This document shows positions 60,088 through 64,000 of a stretch of 64,000 nt of DNA, one piece after another. A program made the position numbers and the translations under genes. The notes under the pieces were generated by a model that did no database searches, was not told where the DNA came from, and saw only the letters and a program-made list of their open reading frames with translations. Source of the stretch: Planctomycetota bacterium (lineage in GTDB: Bacteria; Planctomycetota; UBA11346); NCBI GenBank assembly GCA_013816485.1, contig JACDEI010000023.1:1-64000 (forward strand). Direction: 5' to 3'. Within the stretch, counting starts at the first letter, position 1, and each line of letters begins with the position of its first letter.

Positions 60088-60630
60088 ATGTCCTGCCACC
60101 CGCCGCTGTCGCTCATCCGCCTGCTGATCCTTCTCATGGCCGCCGCCCTGCCGCTGATGGCCGCGGCGCAGAATGTCGCTGAGCTGGTGTTCGACGGCCT
60201 GCCCGAGACCGTCACCGCCGACAGCATCACTGCAGCACTCAGCCAGAAGACCGGCGTGGTCTACGATAAGGCACAGTTGCCGAGCGATCGCGAGCGCGTG
60301 GTCACGCTGCTGAAAAACCAAGGCTTCCTCGACGCCGACGCACGTTCGACGGTGAACTTCATCCCCGATGGCGTACGCGTGACCTATGCGGTCAAGGCGC
60401 GCAACCGCTACACGGTGGAATCGGTGAAGGCCGAGGGCATCGCCGAAGCGGAGCTCGCGGCAATCGTCGCCGCGGCGAAGATCGACCAGGACACCCCCTG
60501 CACGCAGGAGGTCATCGACCGCTTGCTGCCCGCGATCGCGCCGAAACTCGGCGTCAACGTGTTGTACGTCGATGCGCAGTGGAAGCAGAACGCCGACAAG
60601 AAGCAGGCGGTGCTGATCCTGCGGAAGTAA
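60088..60630 (+). CDS. exported POTRA-like protein
   Basis: 180 aa from the ATG at 60088. A signal peptide (LIRLLILLMAAALPLMAAAQ) is followed by two repeats of a POTRA-like beta-alpha-alpha-beta pattern: VAELVFDGLPETVTADSITAALSQKTGVVYD...NQGFLDADARSTVNF and YTVESVKAEGIAEAELAAIVAAAKIDQDTPCTQEVIDRLL. There is no barrel, so it would be a free-standing periplasmic chaperone-like module. Known POTRA proteins work in outer-membrane assembly. The BamB-like neighbour fits that setting. Confidence 0.7.
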   Translation: MSCHPPLSLIRLLILLMAAALPLMAAAQNVAELVFDGLPETVTADSITAALSQKTGVVYDKAQLPSDRERVVTLLKNQGFLDADARSTVNFIPDGVRVTYAVKARNRYTVESVKAEGIAEAELAAIVAAAKIDQDTPCTQEVIDRLLPAIAPKLGVNVLYVDAQWKQNADKKQAVLILRK

Positions 60631-60654
60631 AGGCGCTCCCAGGCAGAGCCCTCC

Positions 60655-61845
60655 TCACTTCGTGACGAGTGACTCCAGTACGGCGTTTGCCAGCACCTGC
60701 TGGCCGACCGACGAGTGGTGCACCTGGTCATCGACGAACAACCGTTCGCGCCCGCCGTCCTTCGCCGCGGCGACGAACGCGGCGTAGCCATCGCACAGGC
60801 CGGCGTTCTCCGCTTTGGCGGCCTCGCAGGCGGCCTGCGCCAGACCACCGAGTTCATTCCACAGCGGAATGCCCGGCAGCGTGGCGATCACCAGCACGTC
60901 CGCTTCGCCCTGCGTCGAACGGCGCACACGGCGGATAGCGTCGACCATCGCCGGCTTGAAGCGTTCCGGCCGCATGCCGCTCGACCAGTCGTTGTAGCCG
61001 AAGCAGATGGTCACCAGATCCGGCGTCGGCGTGCTGGCGGTCCAACGCGGGATGAGCACGAGGTTCTGTTTCAGTTCGGTGCCGCCGATGGCGGGATTGA
61101 TGAGCGTCACCGCGCTCTTCCAGCGTTCCTGCGCGGCGTCGCGAAAATACCCAGGCCAGTTGGTGCTGCGGTTGGCCCAATGGCGCGTGTCGGTTAGCGA
61201 ATCGCCCATGGTCACCACGGTGATCGGTTGCCCGGCTTTCAGCTTTGCTGCAACCCGCGAAAGCGGCGCGCCTACCGGACGAAGGTCCGTGGCATCCACG
61301 GCGATGACGGGCTCCAAACGCAGATCATCAACGGCATAGCCATGCGCCGGATATTCGCGCCAATACCACCACTTACCGAACCAGATCTGACCAAGTTGCG
61401 ATGGCTTGCGTTCGCCAGCGGGATCGAGCGGGAAGCTCTTCTCATTCGCCGCAACAGGGATGAGGTCACGCCACGGGATGACCACCTTGGTCCACTCCAT
61501 GGAGGTGATGGAAAAGGATGCGTCATAACGCACCGCGTAATCGTCATTCCACACGAACTGGATGGCACCGCGCGTCGCCGAGCCGTCTCCTTTGACCCAG
61601 AACGAGATGCCCGCCGCATGATCCCAGTCCGGGTGGCCACGCACGCGGCCCATGGCGAATGAACTGGCGCACTCTGCGGCAAAGTTCAGGCGGATGGCCG
61701 CACTAGTATGGCCAGCGATCGATTCCACACGCACCTTGTCGTTACCAGCTTTGAGCGTCACCGTATCGAAGGTGTCGAGCACCGCCGGTTCGGCAGCGAC
61801 GACACCGGCGGCAATAAGCGTGAGTAACAGCGCAGGAAAATTCAT
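60655..61845 (-). CDS. exported SGNH hydrolase with N-terminal carbohydrate-binding-like domain
   Basis: 396 aa from the ATG at 61845. A signal peptide (MNFPALLLTLIAAGVVAAEP) is followed by an N-terminal beta-sandwich (~25-190, SFWVKGDGSATRGAIQFVWNDD) like CBM11-type domains. The SGNH esterase domain then has all blocks: MGDSLTDTRHW (Ser), GGTELKQNL, FGYNDWSSG (Gly/Asn) and DDQVHHSSVGQQ (Asp/His). Such enzymes remove acetyl or other acyl groups from polysaccharides, which fits the glycan-oriented neighbourhood. Substrate unknown. Confidence 0.88.
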   Translation of the reverse strand: MNFPALLLTLIAAGVVAAEPAVLDTFDTVTLKAGNDKVRVESIAGHTSAAIRLNFAAECASSFAMGRVRGHPDWDHAAGISFWVKGDGSATRGAIQFVWNDDYAVRYDASFSITSMEWTKVVIPWRDLIPVAANEKSFPLDPAGERKPSQLGQIWFGKWWYWREYPAHGYAVDDLRLEPVIAVDATDLRPVGAPLSRVAAKLKAGQPITVVTMGDSLTDTRHWANRSTNWPGYFRDAAQERWKSAVTLINPAIGGTELKQNLVLIPRWTASTPTPDLVTICFGYNDWSSGMRPERFKPAMVDAIRRVRRSTQGEADVLVIATLPGIPLWNELGGLAQAACEAAKAENAGLCDGYAAFVAAAKDGGRERLFVDDQVHHSSVGQQVLANAVLESLVTK

Positions 61846-62007
61846 GGCGGGGTGCTCTACCGATTGGTTACCCGCTTCACTCTCAGGCATCGCCCGTCAG
61901 CCGAGTATGCCGTCCGGAGAATCGTCGCACCAACGCGGCGCGTTTATCCGGGCCGGCAGTCCAGTGATCACGCATGATTGCGGATCGCTGGACGCCAGCA
62001 GCGAACG

Positions 62008-62628
62008 TCACGGCGCGGTCTTGACCACCAGACCGGTGACCGCCTTGCCGTCCTTGTCGAGGAAACGCAGCGCCGCGGCCCAATCGTTCTTCTGATTGAT
62101 GACCTTGAACACCACCACGTTCACACCTGACGCGAGCGTGACGCCGACCTTGTCGCTGTCCTGTTCGATGCCGCGGGTCTCGGCGAACTTCAGCACTTCC
62201 TTGCCGTTGAGCCAGACCTTTGCCTGATCGTTGCTGCCGATCGCCAGGGTCAGCCCAGGCATGTCCTTGTCGGCGACGACGTAGGTCACCAGGTAGGCGA
62301 GCGCGTCTTCATTGCGAGCGCCCAGCACCTCGTGCAGATCGAGGTTGTAGGCCGTCGCCGTCGCCGCCTTCCAGGTGGCTTCCTTGTCGCCGATCTTCTG
62401 GACGTCGCCGGCCTTGGGTTTGAGATCGCCTTCCTTGGTGATCTGACTCATGTCGATCGCATCAGCACCGGAATCCTCCGGCAGCGCGAACGGCGCGAGC
62501 ACCAGCCAGTCGCGGACGAAACCTTCGCCATCGACCTTGCTGTCAGCAGCGTGCAAGGCACCGCCGAGCGACGCCATCAGGGACAGGGTGACAACGAGTG
62601 CGCCGAGTCTGGGCAACGTGATCGACAT
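62008..62628 (-). CDS. exported protein, jelly-roll-like domain
   Basis: 206 aa from the ATG at 62628. A signal peptide (LGALVVTLSLMASLGGALHAA) is followed by DWLVLAPFALPE and, later, GLTLAIGSNDQAKVWLNGKEVLKF and GVNVVVFKVINQKNDWAAALRFLD. These are the pattern of galactose-binding or jelly-roll modules attached to glycoside hydrolases. The C-terminal domain of the 48236-52108 protein begins in the same way. It stands alone here, possibly a binding partner of exported enzymes. No family name is claimed. Confidence 0.65.
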   Translation of the reverse strand: MSITLPRLGALVVTLSLMASLGGALHAADSKVDGEGFVRDWLVLAPFALPEDSGADAIDMSQITKEGDLKPKAGDVQKIGDKEATWKAATATAYNLDLHEVLGARNEDALAYLVTYVVADKDMPGLTLAIGSNDQAKVWLNGKEVLKFAETRGIEQDSDKVGVTLASGVNVVVFKVINQKNDWAAALRFLDKDGKAVTGLVVKTAP

Positions 62629-62881
62629 GGGGGCTCCGCGGAACGGGTGGGTGGAGAGTTCTCGTGCTGGTCTAGCGCTGCACCACACGAGCAACAAGCA
62701 GCCGGGACGACTTCCGTTCACCCGGTGTGCCTCGCTGTGTCGCGGTGCACCACGCGAATGGCGTGACTGGGCATGATTCCCCGTCAGCTCCCCGGCATTC
62801 AGTTGTTTGGCCGCCGCTCCGGCGAATCCAGCTTCGCCTTCAGCCAGTGTGGTGGTGCTGATGCGCCTGCGCCGACGACCA

Positions 62882-63502
62882 TCAGTACGAGTTGAGACCC
62901 GCCGCGGCGGCGAGCAGATCGAAGGCGAGGTTGGCTTCCTGCACCGAGATCATCCCGTCGTTCGAGCGGTCGCACATGGTGAAGAGCGCGCCTTTACCGT
63001 CGCGGATGGAACGGATGGCGGCCTGGACCTCGGGACGGCTGACGTTCTTGTTCTGATCCTTATCGACCACCACGACGCCGTAGCGCACGAACACCTGGTC
63101 GATGCGTTTCTCCAGGCCCAACGATTCGTCCGCGGTCAGCTTGCCATCGTGGTTCTTGTCGTTGGCGGCGATGGCCATCACGCGTGCGCGATCGCGCAGG
63201 CTGATCCAACGCTTCGACGACTCGGCACTTTCATAACGGGACATCTTGCCGCTCTGATCGAGATCGACTGCGGCGATCAAGCTGGACTTGGTCTCCTTGA
63301 GCGCGGCGGCGTACTGCATGCGCGCAGTCGCCATCTCGCCCTGCGAAACCTTGCCATCGCCGTTCCCGTCGAGCACGCCGAACGACCACGGTGCGGTCTG
63401 GCCGTCACGCCACCAGTCGCTGTTGTTGTCGACCCCACCAGAGACGACCGCGGCGGACAGCGGCGCGGACAGGACGGCGAGCAGGACGAGGGAGCGCAGC
63501 AT
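62882..63502 (-). CDS. exported EF-hand calcium-binding protein
   Basis: 206 aa from the ATG at 63502. A signal peptide (LRSLVLLAVLSAPLSAA) is followed by five EF-hand-like loops: DGNGDGKVSQGE, DLDQSGKMSRYE, DKNHDGKLTADE, DKDQNKNVSRPE and DRSNDGMISVQE. Most have acidic residues at positions 1, 3, 5 and 12. The third is the most canonical and the fourth is weaker (Asn/Lys at positions 5-6). Exported EF-hand proteins are frequent in planctomycetes. Role unknown. Confidence 0.88.
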   Translation of the reverse strand: MLRSLVLLAVLSAPLSAAVVSGGVDNNSDWWRDGQTAPWSFGVLDGNGDGKVSQGEMATARMQYAAALKETKSSLIAAVDLDQSGKMSRYESAESSKRWISLRDRARVMAIAANDKNHDGKLTADESLGLEKRIDQVFVRYGVVVVDKDQNKNVSRPEVQAAIRSIRDGKGALFTMCDRSNDGMISVQEANLAFDLLAAAAGLNSY

Positions 63503-63710
63503 GGGGATTCCTCCAAGGGGTGCTGGGTGGCGGATGCTGAGGGGCGATGTCGGCCACTCAAGCCGCCGGATGGGCCCCTGTGTCATGCGTGGATCACGAT
63601 CTGGTGCGCAGGCCCTCCCACCGGGCGGACACCCGGCCGGTTTCCCGTGCGAAAGATCTACGGTCCATACGGCCAGCCACGCGGGTCAGGCGCTGGTCAC
63701 GGTGCTGACC

Positions 63711-63899
63711 ATGGTCGCCTCCGTGCGCATCCACGACGCCAGGACCGCCCTGGTGCGCAACGCCACCGACGGCGGCCTGGTGCATTACTTGAGCGAGGTG
63801 GCGGACTACCTGCGCGCGAGCGGAAAACTGCCGGAGACCTGGAACGTCCAGCGGGTGGTCGATACCACGGCGTTCAGATTGGCGGCGACGGGGCAGTGA
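63711..63899 (+). CDS. possible small protein, 62 aa
   Basis: The frame from the ATG at 63711 (MVASVRIHDARTALVRNATDGG...) has strongly GC-ending third positions, as in the core genes, and reads like a compact alpha/beta protein (LVHYLSEVADYLRASGKLPETW). It is followed after 4 bases by another possible start. No family is recognised and no ribosome binding site is clear. Confidence 0.35.
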   Translation: MVASVRIHDARTALVRNATDGGLVHYLSEVADYLRASGKLPETWNVQRVVDTTAFRLAATGQ

Positions 63900-63903
63900 G
63901 CCA

Positions 63904-64000
63904 ATGGCGGGCACTCAGCCTCATGGTGTCGCTGGCGAACGAGCGTCGTCGCTGACGACCGCCGGTTTGTGGCGCAGGCGCACGAGGCGGACCACCAGCA
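63904..64000 (+). CDS. possible gene start running off the window
   Basis: An ATG at 63904 opens a frame that stays open to the end (MAGTQPHGVAGERASSLTTAG...). It is too short to judge. Its closeness to the preceding small ORF suggests an operon if either is real. Confidence 0.2.
   Translation, partial: MAGTQPHGVAGERASSLTTAGLWRRRTRRTTS

Noticed and set aside
62807-63955. 382-codon plus-strand frame opposite the EF-hand gene
   Set aside because: The minus strand has a signal peptide and five EF-hand loops; the plus frame is a composition artefact.

Overview
This is a GC-rich bacterial chromosome segment. Three things suggest a member of the PVC superphylum or a neighbouring phylum, with Planctomycetota- or Verrucomicrobiota-like content: an ECF sigma factor with a membrane-spanning C-terminal tail, WPQWRG-type beta-propeller proteins and large exported NHL/CBM9-like proteins, and the polA-coaE-rho gene order. 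This placement is inferred from gene content only; the window has no rRNA.

Layout. 0.1-2.2 kb: an AT-richer AlbA_2/Schlafen-type gene, then a complete tmRNA gene (tag ADDHVEYALAA). 2.3-34.6 kb: mostly housekeeping genes. These are a membrane metalloprotease, EVE protein, SerB, AccD, an SH3 protein, MutS, a large PQQ-dehydrogenase/diheme cytochrome/PA14 surface protein, a beta-barrel protein, a CoaE-Rho fusion, PolA, a DNA methyltransferase, a TlpA-like thioredoxin, IspF, GcvH, a Ser/Thr kinase, an FHA-GAF-adenylate cyclase, HemW, an FAH-family hydrolase and several exported proteins. 34.65 kb: initiator tRNA-fMet. 34.8-44 kb: an accessory region with duplicated intergenic elements, gene fragments, a DUF4143 ATPase, a DUF1573 protein, AT-rich membrane and coiled-coil genes, an AbiEi antitoxin without AbiEii, and a Fic protein with a clear operator array. 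44-64 kb: an exported-protein region. It holds two lipoproteins, an I78-like inhibitor, the ECF sigma factor, two giant exported proteins behind a GntR/LacI-type regulator, an apparently exported histone-deacetylase-like enzyme, a BamB-like propeller, a POTRA-like protein, an SGNH hydrolase and an EF-hand protein.

The most striking non-coding signal is a recurring architecture of short tandem repeats with units of 7, 8 or 9 bp. They lie between genes, often as two inverted arms around a spacer, so that each locus can fold into a hairpin. The unit differs between loci, but the same unit returns at distant sites. One copy sits in frame inside mutS, one forms the signal-peptide core of a lipoprotein, and one runs into the start of the methyltransferase gene.

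The other standout is one continuous reading frame joining dephospho-CoA kinase to transcription terminator Rho through a long disordered linker, directly downstream of polA. Starts were placed by homology, signal peptides and neighbour spacing, because Shine-Dalgarno sequences are weak or absent in most genes here.
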